Assembly: GCF_900113305.1 (NCBI RefSeq)
Contig: NZ_FOOW01000016.1
Location: 1-58,512 of the forward strand
Length of the DNA stretch: 58,512 nucleotides
Direction: 5' to 3'
Origin: Prevotella sp. KH2C16
GTDB lineage: Bacteria > Bacteroidota > Bacteroidia > Bacteroidales > Bacteroidaceae
Shown: one piece after another, positions 1-8,150 of the stretch
Layout: each line of letters begins with the position of its first letter
Numbering within the stretch: position 1 is the stretch's first letter
Notes under the pieces: model-generated
Told to the model about the DNA's origin: nothing
What the model saw: the letters and a program-made list of their open reading frames with translations, nothing else
Databases searched by the model: none
Translations under genes and position numbers: made by a program

Positions 1-142
1 AGTACTAAACTACTTCATCAACAGATCAACTAATGCTCATGCAGAATCTCTAAACTCAAAGTTGAAAGGCTTCAGAGCACAGCTCCGTGGAGTACAAGAC
101 CTGCCATTCTTCATGTATAGAACGACGATGATCTTTGGATAA
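1..142 (+). CDS. ISL3-type transposase, C-terminal fragment (cut by window edge)
   Basis: Frame 2 is open from the first base to the TAA at 140-142 and encodes about 46 residues. They include NYFINRSTNAHAESLNSK and GFRAQLRGVQ. This is the conserved C-terminal end of the DDE transposases annotated as ISL3-like in Bacteroidetes (the NYF.NRSTNA.AES.N.K.K.FR pattern, which includes the catalytic Glu region). The rest of the gene lies outside the window, so its integrity is unknown. The terminal inverted repeat should lie within the next 100 bp but cannot be confirmed without the other end. Confidence 0.7.
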   Translation, partial: VLNYFINRSTNAHAESLNSKLKGFRAQLRGVQDLPFFMYRTTMIFG

Positions 143-500
143 CAAAATGTTATTGCCACGGATATTTGCAACTGTGCCCATAAGATTCCACCAATGTGCG
201 ATAAGTACTTTGACAAGGCTTTACAAACCTGTTTCTGTATATAGAAACAGGCTATGACGGGTGTGATACTTAGGAAGTATCGCCCTCAAATAAGGCTCAT
301 GAGATTCTCTGACACACGATATTCCAAAATTACGCTTGCTATGACAAAGAACACTTTAGGAGCGAGTACAACTAAATTGCTGACGAATAATATTTGTCAT
401 TACCTGAATCTGCCTTTTCAATGCAAATATTCTCACTCATGCTTTCCAGAAACACGAACTAATCCTTGGCATGGAACGGCTCCATCCTGTTATGACAACT
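143..500. other. Gene-free stretch between two insertion sequences
   Basis: No reading frame on either strand resembles a protein family. The first part is probably the 3' end of the ISL3-type element. Apart from the hairpin at 228-251 nothing functional was recognised. Confidence 0.5.
228..251. repeat. Perfect 9-bp hairpin
   Basis: CCTGTTTCT (228-236) and AGAAACAGG (243-251) flank a 6-base loop. No T-run follows on either strand, so it is not a clear intrinsic terminator. It may belong to the end of the upstream ISL3-type element. Confidence 0.5.
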
Positions 501-509
501 ATTCTGTAT
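501..509. repeat. Target site duplication, left copy (ATTCTGTAT)
   Basis: The nonamer ATTCTGTAT directly abuts the left end of the IS4-family element and recurs at 1946-1954. A matching pair this exact at both element edges is the expected footprint of transposition. Confidence 0.8.
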
Positions 510-605
510 TATTGCTGTCCGCTAAAAATAAAAACAGCAAAAAACCTATCCTCAATCCCAATATACAGGTGTTGTGGATATATTTTTCAAAAAGTAAGCC
601 CCCTC

Positions 606-1841
606 TTAGTCAAACAAGGTCGGCTCCGGTGGTATTTCCTTGGCTTCCTCAAGCATTTTCGCCCAGTCCTTTTCCGGATTTTCAAGGAAAGTATAGCAGT
701 TCACATAATACATCAGCATAAGCCTTATCATTGTTGCCAATCCGGAGAAACTCCATGTCCGTTTGATGCGCTTCCGGATGACCATTACCAGAAGATTGGC
801 TATAAGGGTAACCCATATCTGTATCTTGATGGCATTGGCACTCTCTCCGTAGAAGTAGCGCAGGGGGAAGTTCTGCTTGAGCTGTTTGAAAAGCAGCTCT
901 ATCTCCCTTCTTTTCCGGTATATGGCAATAATCTCCTACCGGTCCATATCCATGTCATTGGTAAGCAAAGAGATGAGCCTGGGCACTTTCTTCCTTAAGT
1001 CAATGTATGTGATGATCCTTGCAGTATGTGTGTTGGTTTCCCCGCCTTTCATATGTTTTGTGAACCTCACTTTTCGCTCCCGGCTCTCCATCAGTCCCTC
1101 AGGTGTCATGTACATTTTGTCAGAAAGTGTCTCGTAGACAAGGTTTTTCTTCATTTTCGTAACATATACGATACCCCTTCGGGTGAGTTCCTCAAACTTC
1201 GAGTAGTCAATGTAGGCCCCGTCCATGGCCAGTATGTCACCTTTGTAGTAATTCGCGGGTCTGAGCATGAAGGAGTCGTTGGTCGCAGCCGAGGTGAACC
1301 TTATGTCCGAGGGTACACCCTCGTTGGCATGGATGTTCGTGTGCACCTTGATGCCTCCTTTCTTCCTCCCCGACTTTGGATGACGGCCGACACCCTTAAA
1401 CAGGAGGTTGGAGAACAGGGTTATCGTGGTGGAGTCAATGATTTGCAGGCGGTGGAGCCATGAGGGAACCTGGCGTTTTCGGCTGTCCGAGGAAAGTTCG
1501 TTCCTGTACCGGTCATACAGGCTACGGTATATGTGTTCAAATATCCTTTCTGACCTGCGTGCGTTGGCATCGGACAGAGTGCTGCGCCGCGGCATCACCC
1601 GAATGCCCAGATGTGCCAGTTTGCGGGCCTCGGGGAACATGGAGTCCGTTATCTCGCGGAGTGAATCGAACCGTTTGATTACCGCATAAAGCATCACGAC
1701 AAGGTGCTGCCAGGCATCAAAGTGCTTTACATAGTGCTCACCACCGCTCTCACGGCTGATTTTAAGGGTTTCTGCCTTATCAAGCAAATTTATCAGCTGA
1801 CCATACATCGGCTGTCCGAAGAAATGACTATCTTTGCTCAT
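606..1841 (-). pseudogene. IS4-family transposase with in-frame TAG
   Basis: Read through, the frame would give a 411-residue DDE transposase of the IS4 family. The first Asp is in IIDSTT (D136) and the second in LAMDGAY (D207). A TAG stop at codon 302 (936-938) ends the first part after 301 residues. The same frame continues to a TAA at 606-608 and encodes the IS4 signature Y-x2-R-x3-E-x6-K (Y308, R311, E315, K322). The catalytic Glu is therefore behind the stop. Relatives usually read DMDPEEIIAIYRKRWEIELLF here. This copy has Arg then stop where Pro-Glu is expected, and Arg for Trp at 312. These look like point mutations, not a frameshift. A nonfunctional enzyme is the simplest reading. Confidence 0.85.
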
Positions 1842-1874
1842 GGTTATATTTTTCCAAATACAAAGATAACCAAA

Positions 1875-1906
1875 AGGGCTGATACCTCGGGAGAAGTGTC
1901 AGCCCT
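1875..1906. repeat. Hairpin between IS right end and transposase start
   Basis: AGGGCTGATAC (1875-1885) pairs with GTGTCAGCCCT (1896-1906) with one G-T mismatch. It lies in the leader of the transposase message. Leader hairpins in insertion sequences commonly shield the start codon from read-through transcription; that role here is inferred from position only. Confidence 0.5.
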
Positions 1907-1945
1907 AATCTTTGACATGAATTAAAGTTTTACCGGACAGCAATA

Positions 1946-1954
1946 ATTCTGTAT
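1946..1954. repeat. Target site duplication, right copy (ATTCTGTAT)
   Basis: This is the direct repeat of 501-509 and marks the right edge of the IS4-family element. Confidence 0.8.
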
Positions 1955-2068
1955 CTCCTTGTACTGTTTCCTCAAAGTGGACTCCTTTTATATGAAAGTA
2001 TATGTCAAACGAACTGGGATTCGTAGGATTCGTCTCTATACACTGATTTCATCAAAAAGAGCTATTAT

Positions 2069-3286
2069 CTACCTGACTAGACATGACGTAGAGTCAAAAT
2101 ATTTAACTATTTTCTTTGCACCATTGGCCGCAACAAATTCCAATATAACTAACTTATTGGTAAGCAAACGGGCTGAAAAAATAAAACTTGATAAATTATT
2201 CAAATCAAAGTTGGCCAAACAACATCCCTCTAAAGAGAATACTCTGATTTTGACCAAAGGAACAGAAGATTTAATCTCAAACTTACCTTCGCTCCTTTTC
2301 CCTATCGTAACCTCAATATTACCCTTAGAAAAGGATACTCCATCTATGCCGGTAGTAACAAGTAGTTCCGAAGCTTTCTCGGCAAATCTTTTACCCAGTT
2401 CGACATAGCCTTCGCGTGTAAAATGCAGCTTGCTATTGGGAATATAGGGAAGGTCCAATGCCTTCACCTTATAGCAATTGGGAATATAGTAGGCATTTCC
2501 TTCTGTGACGATGGCATCTTGGTTGGGTATAGGGCCATTGCCACCCGTCGGCTCTCCAAATATGAGGGGAATCTCCGATGACTTTAAAGAAAGGTCTTTC
2601 AGCATATCACGATAGACCTTCTTCACCTCTGAAGGCCAAAAGCTCTTCCATCCATCCGCCTCTCCTTGGTGCATGAGAATACCTTTGATAGTTCCATATT
2701 TCTGTGCAATCTTAGCCATTTCGATAATCCTTTGATAGGGATTGCCTCCATAAGCATATTTTGCTTTCTTCTGTGCATTCGCATCAGGCGACGGATTAGT
2801 TTGCGTACCATCCATGTATGTCGCATATAGTGCCTTGTCGAACAGACGAATTCCGGCACTGGCCACCGCTACATGTATAAAGCCGAACTTTTTCCCAGGA
2901 TTCCTTGCCAACATCTCCTCTCCAAATGTTTTTACCCAGCTGAAAGCTGTTTGGAAGTGTTTGCACTTGCGGCAGTTTGGTTCTGCTACCGACTCCCATT
3001 CGCCAAGATGAGAATCGTTGATACCTGTAGCATCTTCGTTTTCATAATTGTCATATGCGATAAGATTTTTTAAATCTTTATTGGGGATTTTATCCTCATC
3101 TAAAGGGCGTGCTGCATATCCTTCCGCATTGGACTGTCCGAAAACTATATAAATATAGAAATTTTCTTTTTGAACATCTGTTATCGGATCCCAATCATCT
3201 GCCGTATCAGCACTGACAAACAAGGAACCTGATAACAAGATAGTCAAAAGAATTCCAAAACGCTGTTTTAAACCTATATTTTTCAT
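2069..3286 (-). CDS. Secreted SASA-type carbohydrate acetylesterase (SGNH fold)
   Basis: The protein has 405 residues with an N-terminal signal peptide (about residues 1-26). The SGNH/SASA catalytic set is visible: GQSNAEG (nucleophile Ser52), MHQGEAD (206-211, the block III equivalent) and KLHFT (candidate His288). Family members remove O-acetyl groups from sialic acid, xylan or other glycans; the acyl substrate cannot be told from the sequence. Residues from about 315 form a weak C-terminal domain of the type IX sorting sort (VKIRVFSLEG), with a degenerate ending. It is the last gene of the PUL 1 transcript, 24 bp after the GH3 gene. The IS4-family element lies just downstream but leaves the frame intact. 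Confidence 0.75.
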   Translation of the reverse strand: MKNIGLKQRFGILLTILLSGSLFVSADTADDWDPITDVQKENFYIYIVFGQSNAEGYAARPLDEDKIPNKDLKNLIAYDNYENEDATGINDSHLGEWESVAEPNCRKCKHFQTAFSWVKTFGEEMLARNPGKKFGFIHVAVASAGIRLFDKALYATYMDGTQTNPSPDANAQKKAKYAYGGNPYQRIIEMAKIAQKYGTIKGILMHQGEADGWKSFWPSEVKKVYRDMLKDLSLKSSEIPLIFGEPTGGNGPIPNQDAIVTEGNAYYIPNCYKVKALDLPYIPNSKLHFTREGYVELGKRFAEKASELLVTTGIDGVSFSKGNIEVTIGKRSEGKFEIKSSVPLVKIRVFSLEGCCLANFDLNNLSSFIFSARLLTNKLVILEFVAANGAKKIVKYFDSTSCLVR

Positions 3287-3310
3287 CGTCTACAATTTTT
3301 TATCATTATT

Positions 3311-5614
3311 CTATTGTTTATTTGGCAAATCGACAGGAATCGTTTTCAGAGTTACATTCTTACACAGTAAGTCGCGACTGTTGGGTCCAATCATTACTGC
3401 GAAATCTCCTGGCTCAAGTTTGTATTCCATGTCGTTAGTCCAATAGCCAAGTTCGCGTGCGTCCAATTCGATGTCTACTCTTACCGTCTGTCCACGGGGA
3501 ATAAACACCTTTTTAAATTGTTTTAGTTCCTTTTCTGGACGCACCATCGTTGCAACGAGGTCAGATACATAAAGCTGCACGGTCTCTTCCCCATCATATT
3601 CACCAGTATTTGTAATATTTACACTTACGGGAAGTTTCCCTTTGTCGTCAAAAGTTTTAGGGCAAACGAAATTATCGTATCTATATTGTGTATAACTCAA
3701 TCCATATCCAAAGGGATAAAGATTCTCGTTTCGTAAGTCTATGTGTCGCATAGTAGATGTTTTTTCCATATTTCCCGGTCGTCCCGAACGCTTATAATTG
3801 TAGTAATTGGGGATTTGTCCTTCTGCTCGTGGAAAAGATGTTGTGAGCTTACCAGACGGATTATAATCGCCGACAAGTATGTCGGCAATAGCATTGCCAG
3901 CTAGAGTCCCAAGAAACCAAGTTTCCAGTATCGCATCTGAAGCCTTTTCCACCTCTGAAAGCACCAAAGGTCTCCCATTCATCAGTACCGTAACAATCGG
4001 TTTACCTGTTGTTTTAAGTGTGTCGAGTAATTGTTGCTGCACCCCAGGTAGAGATAGAAAAGCCCTACTGCGAGACTCCCCACTCATTAAGGCTTTTTCG
4101 CCCAAAACAGCAATAACAATATCACTCTCTTGGGCAACTTTCATCGCCTCTGCAAATCCCTGTTTACTCCTGTCGCTGAAATCACAACCTTGCACACAAA
4201 GGATCTTGATGCCAGTACCAAGTTTCGACTTCAATCCACAATAAACTGAAATAACATCTTTCTCATCGCCACACGCCTTCCACGAGCCCATTACCTCAGA
4301 CTGATTGTCTGCTAATGGCCCTATAAGGGCAATCTTCTTAACAGATTTTGAAAGAGGTAATGTTTTGTTTTCATTCTTCAACAACACAATAGATTTAAGT
4401 GCTGCCTCTTTTGCAATTTGCATCCGCTCGGCATTTTTCACCACCTTCCTTTCTCGTTCTGTATTAAAAAAACGGTATGGATTATCAAACAGGCCTAACC
4501 TGTATTTTATAGACAATACACGCTTTACAGCAACATCAATAGTACTTACTGATACACTCCCATTTTGTACGGCATTGGCCAAACAGGCATTGAACAACCC
4601 ATCAGTCATGTCCATGTCCAAACCAGAGTTCAATGCAAGTGCTGCGGCATCGTTTTCGTCTTCAACAACAGCTTGTGTCTTGAGTTGAATCACCCCGTTC
4701 CAATCGCTCACTACAAATCCTTTAAAATGCCATCTGTTACGCAAAAGCTCTGTAAGTAGCCATTTGTTCCCTGTCGCAGGTATCCCATTAATGTCGTTGA
4801 ACGAGGCCATGAAGGTCTGCACGCCTGCATCCACACATGCCTTGAACGGTGGTAGATAGACCTCCGCCAAGGTGGCATTAGACATGTCGACTGGGGCATA
4901 GTCGCGTCCGGCCTGCGGCGCACCATAAGCGGCGAAGTGTTTTGCACATGCAATCAGAGCATTGGGATGCCAAAGATTCCATTGAAAACCTTTCACACGC
5001 GCCTCAGCTATCTTGCAGCCTAAATAAGTGTCTTCACCAGCCCCTTCTACGATTCGTCCCCATCGGGCATCTCGTGCAATATCCACCATCGGGGCAAAGG
5101 TCCATTGAATGCCTGAGGCCGAGGCCTCTATTGCGGCAGACTTAGCCGTGCGGTACATTAAATCCAAGTCCCATGAGCAGGATTCTGCTAATGGAGTCGG
5201 ATATATGGTCTTAAAACCATGGATAACATCAAAGGCAAAAAGAATAGGAATCTTCAAACGGGATTTCTGCATGTTTTCCTCCTGGATATTTCTCAAGTTG
5301 ACCACCCCCCCTACATTTAGAATAGATCCAACCATACCCCTTTCCAACAACGAGTCGGAGAGTTCCCCACTCTTTGGACCTGTCAGGAACTCGCGTCCCA
5401 CATATTGGGAAAGTTGGCCTATTTTTTCTTCTAAAGTCATCTTTGCCATAAGGTTGGCAATAAACTTCTCCTCCACATTTTTCTTGCCAACCATTTCAAC
5501 AGGTTTGTTTACACTACTCGTTACAGTCTTGTGGGGCACGGAAGCGGAAACTCCTGTAGAATAAAACAGGATTATTGCCTTCAATATATCAACAAACAGA
5601 AATGTTTTTTTCAT
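3311..5614 (-). CDS. bglX: GH3 beta-glucosidase-type exo-hydrolase (BglX-like)
   Basis: The ATG at 5612-5614 is chosen because the signal peptide MKKTFLFVDILKAIILF begins there; the upstream in-frame ATG adds 13 charged residues. The product is about 767 residues. The GH3 N-terminal barrel includes KHFAAYG and the nucleophile in FVVSDWNG (Asp about 304). The GH3 C-terminal domain has LMSGESRSRA, whose Glu (about 513) is the usual acid/base. A fibronectin III-like domain follows (SVNITNTGEYDGEETVQLYV). The layout matches BglX proteins, periplasmic enzymes releasing terminal beta-glucose from oligosaccharides; some relatives act on xylose or other sugars. The gene lies 4-43 bp after the GH2 gene depending on start, so the two are co-transcribed. 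Confidence 0.85.
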   Translation of the reverse strand: MKKTFLFVDILKAIILFYSTGVSASVPHKTVTSSVNKPVEMVGKKNVEEKFIANLMAKMTLEEKIGQLSQYVGREFLTGPKSGELSDSLLERGMVGSILNVGGVVNLRNIQEENMQKSRLKIPILFAFDVIHGFKTIYPTPLAESCSWDLDLMYRTAKSAAIEASASGIQWTFAPMVDIARDARWGRIVEGAGEDTYLGCKIAEARVKGFQWNLWHPNALIACAKHFAAYGAPQAGRDYAPVDMSNATLAEVYLPPFKACVDAGVQTFMASFNDINGIPATGNKWLLTELLRNRWHFKGFVVSDWNGVIQLKTQAVVEDENDAAALALNSGLDMDMTDGLFNACLANAVQNGSVSVSTIDVAVKRVLSIKYRLGLFDNPYRFFNTERERKVVKNAERMQIAKEAALKSIVLLKNENKTLPLSKSVKKIALIGPLADNQSEVMGSWKACGDEKDVISVYCGLKSKLGTGIKILCVQGCDFSDRSKQGFAEAMKVAQESDIVIAVLGEKALMSGESRSRAFLSLPGVQQQLLDTLKTTGKPIVTVLMNGRPLVLSEVEKASDAILETWFLGTLAGNAIADILVGDYNPSGKLTTSFPRAEGQIPNYYNYKRSGRPGNMEKTSTMRHIDLRNENLYPFGYGLSYTQYRYDNFVCPKTFDDKGKLPVSVNITNTGEYDGEETVQLYVSDLVATMVRPEKELKQFKKVFIPRGQTVRVDIELDARELGYWTNDMEYKLEPGDFAVMIGPNSRDLLCKNVTLKTIPVDLPNKQ

Positions 5615-5656
5615 TTTTAGATAATCTTTTCTGTGTCCATATTCCAATAGCATATT

Positions 5657-8137
5657 TCACTTAACGGTTATTTTGGCTATTCCTGCACCTAATCCAACAC
5701 TCTTGGCAGAAAGGGTGACTGTCGAGGTCTCTTTATCAGCCTGTATCACCACTAGACAGCGCCCAAAGAATGCTTTGCGGTGATTGGCCTGAAAACGCTC
5801 CATCGACATTTGACAGCCATTATCAACTCCTACTATTTTAGCTTTTCCCTCTAAAGAGAAAAATACCTGATTTTCAGCAAGGGGGCAAAGAATACCATCT
5901 TTGTCGACGATTTCCACTGTCACAAAGGATAAACTACGACCATCGGCAACAAGTGTTGTAGTATTCGGAACGAGGCGTACATGGTCGGGGGTACCTGCTG
6001 TTCTTATAATACTTTCCTTCACTACCTTGTTGTTTTTTCTTGACACAGCACGAATTTCCCCTGGCTGGTATTTTACTCTCCATATCACATGATAGTCATG
6101 TTTTCCTTTCTTTCTTACACCCTTTGACACCCCATTGATGAAAAGTTCCACCTCGTCAGCATTGCTGTAATAACACCAAAGATCTACGGTCTGCCCTTCA
6201 ATCCAATTCCAATGTGGAAACAAATGTAACACATCTTTGTCCGTCCATTCACTTTGGTACATGTAGTAAACATCTTTAGGAAAGCCCGCTAAGTCGATGA
6301 TGCCGAAATAACTACTGCGTGCAGGAAACGCAAACGGAGTCGGTTCTCCGATATAATCCCAACCTGTCCAGATAAATTGTCCCGAACAGTAGGGAGTATG
6401 CTTGACGACATCCCATGTGGCTTCGTGGATAGAGCCCCATGAAGTTTGCATATTGTCGTAGGCTGAACACATGAAAGTCGGATTCATATAAGGGCGTGCC
6501 TTACCTGGCAAACAATATATGGAATCACTGGGCATCACATAGTAGCCACGCGTCTGCAAAGCCGATACACTTTCCGTAAGCAAGAATGGTTTGCCTGGAA
6601 AATCATGGGGTACATTTTTGACTTCTTGATGGTGGTAGTTGAAACCTATGACATCAAGTGCTTCACTCTTGAAAAGATGATTTTGGGGCGACACTTCATT
6701 ACATCCAGCAGTAACTGGACGCGTTCCATCCATCTGCTTGACGATAGAAACAAGTTTCTTGGTTAATGTGGTATTGCTGCTTTCCCGGATATCAGACAAC
6801 AATGACGCATCTCTTTTCTTATTTAATTCTATGTTAACTAAATCTAGCGAAACTGTTTCATGGCGATTTGTATTCCACTGCTCCAATACTTCATTTCCTA
6901 TACTCCACATGATAATAGACGGGTGATTGCGATCGCGCAACACCATATCTCTCAAATCTCTCTCATACCAGTTTGCAAAATATTTGCTATAATCAAATAA
7001 GGTCTTGCCGTTGAGCCAACTATCAAAAGACTCGTCCATCACAAGTAATCCCATACTGTCACACATGTTCAGCAACTCGGGAGCCGGAGGATTATGGGCA
7101 CACCTAATGGCGTTGGCTCCCATTTCTTTCAACATCGAAAGTTGCCTGTGAATGGCATCCTCATTGACGGCTGTTCCTAAACAGCCCATATCGCCATGTA
7201 AGCAAACTCCATTGATTTTCAAGTTTGTCCCATTGAGCCAAAAGCCTGTTTGGGAATCAAACCTGAAAGAACGAAGACCAACACTTAAGTCTTGTTTGTC
7301 CACAATACTCTTTTCCGTCAGCACCTCTACTTTTAAGTTGTAAAGATATGGTTTGTCCACAGACCAAAGATTAGGGTTACGCAAAGACAATTTCTTACAT
7401 ACTGTCGTCTTTCCAACTTTCGCAACAAAGGATGCCTTTGTTTGCGACACAACTTTGCCATTCGCATCAATAATAGAGCAACATAAATGGACTGGGCAAG
7501 GCTTTCTCTGATGATTTTCCAAATCGACATCCACATCTATTTGAGCAACATGCTTCTGCAATTCTGCCCTTGCAAAAACACCCCAATTCGCTATATGCAA
7601 ATTTTGTTTCCGCACTAAATATACATGACGATAGATTCCGCATCCGCTGTACCACCTGCTATTAGGCTGCTTGCTATTATCTACACAAACAGCAAGAACA
7701 TTTTCTCCATTCTTATTTAAATACGGAGTCAAATCGTACCTGAAACTTACATAACCATAGGGACGCGTTCCCAAGAGATGTCCATTTAGATAAACTGAAG
7801 AGTTCATAAACACTCCGTCGAAATCTATGTAATATCGTGTTGTTCCGTCTGCATCCTCGATTGTGAAATGCTTCCGATACCATCCCACCCCACCAGGCAA
7901 TGCACCTCCCACAGAGCCAGAAGGGTTTTGGACATGAAAGTCGCCCTCTATGGCCCAATCGTGAGGCAAGTCTAAAGTTCTCCATGATGAATCGTCAAGC
8001 GAGGGAACTTCCCAGCCTAGGCTTTTGCCAATACGAAATTTCCAGCCCTGATCGAACGCTATACGCTCGGAAGCTGTAATCCATGCGGGGAAAAGTGACA
8101 ATACAAGAAGAGAGGATATGTATTTGACAATATTCAT
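5657..8137 (-). CDS. GH2 beta-galactosidase-type hydrolase
   Basis: The protein has 826 residues and a signal peptide (1-22). The order is a jelly-roll sugar-binding domain (LPHDWAIEGDF, GGVGWYRKHF), an Ig-like middle domain, a TIM barrel, then C-terminal DUF4982 and invasin-like Ig domains. The acid/base is Glu416 in IMWSIGNEV; the nucleophile is Glu522 in FLLTESVSA. This architecture is the common Bacteroidetes exo-beta-galactosidase form of GH2, but GH2 also includes beta-glucuronidases and beta-mannosidases. A beta-galactosidase call is therefore inference. It lies between the GH16 gene (14-bp gap) and the GH3 gene in one operon. Confidence 0.82.
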   Translation of the reverse strand: MNIVKYISSLLVLSLFPAWITASERIAFDQGWKFRIGKSLGWEVPSLDDSSWRTLDLPHDWAIEGDFHVQNPSGSVGGALPGGVGWYRKHFTIEDADGTTRYYIDFDGVFMNSSVYLNGHLLGTRPYGYVSFRYDLTPYLNKNGENVLAVCVDNSKQPNSRWYSGCGIYRHVYLVRKQNLHIANWGVFARAELQKHVAQIDVDVDLENHQRKPCPVHLCCSIIDANGKVVSQTKASFVAKVGKTTVCKKLSLRNPNLWSVDKPYLYNLKVEVLTEKSIVDKQDLSVGLRSFRFDSQTGFWLNGTNLKINGVCLHGDMGCLGTAVNEDAIHRQLSMLKEMGANAIRCAHNPPAPELLNMCDSMGLLVMDESFDSWLNGKTLFDYSKYFANWYERDLRDMVLRDRNHPSIIMWSIGNEVLEQWNTNRHETVSLDLVNIELNKKRDASLLSDIRESSNTTLTKKLVSIVKQMDGTRPVTAGCNEVSPQNHLFKSEALDVIGFNYHHQEVKNVPHDFPGKPFLLTESVSALQTRGYYVMPSDSIYCLPGKARPYMNPTFMCSAYDNMQTSWGSIHEATWDVVKHTPYCSGQFIWTGWDYIGEPTPFAFPARSSYFGIIDLAGFPKDVYYMYQSEWTDKDVLHLFPHWNWIEGQTVDLWCYYSNADEVELFINGVSKGVRKKGKHDYHVIWRVKYQPGEIRAVSRKNNKVVKESIIRTAGTPDHVRLVPNTTTLVADGRSLSFVTVEIVDKDGILCPLAENQVFFSLEGKAKIVGVDNGCQMSMERFQANHRKAFFGRCLVVIQADKETSTVTLSAKSVGLGAGIAKITVK

Positions 8138-8150
8138 CTTGAGATAGATA

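Larger units (their letters stand above)
510..1945. mobile_element. IS4-family insertion sequence, complete ends, 1436 bp
   Basis: The left end reads TATTGCTGTCCGCTAAAA (510-527). The reverse complement of the right end reads TATTGCTGTCCGGTAAAA (1928-1945), so 17 of 18 bases match. The element is flanked by 9-bp direct repeats (501-509, 1946-1954) and contains one transposase gene on the minus strand. Exact ends plus intact target duplications point to a fairly recent insertion. The transposase has an internal stop, so this copy should move only if a full-length enzyme acts in trans. It sits downstream of the esterase gene of PUL 1 and does not interrupt a recognisable gene. Confidence 0.85.

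Noticed and set aside
254..721. Open frame of 155 codons on the plus strand
   Set aside because: No domain, signal or family-like sequence; it runs across the IS left end into the antisense of the transposase.
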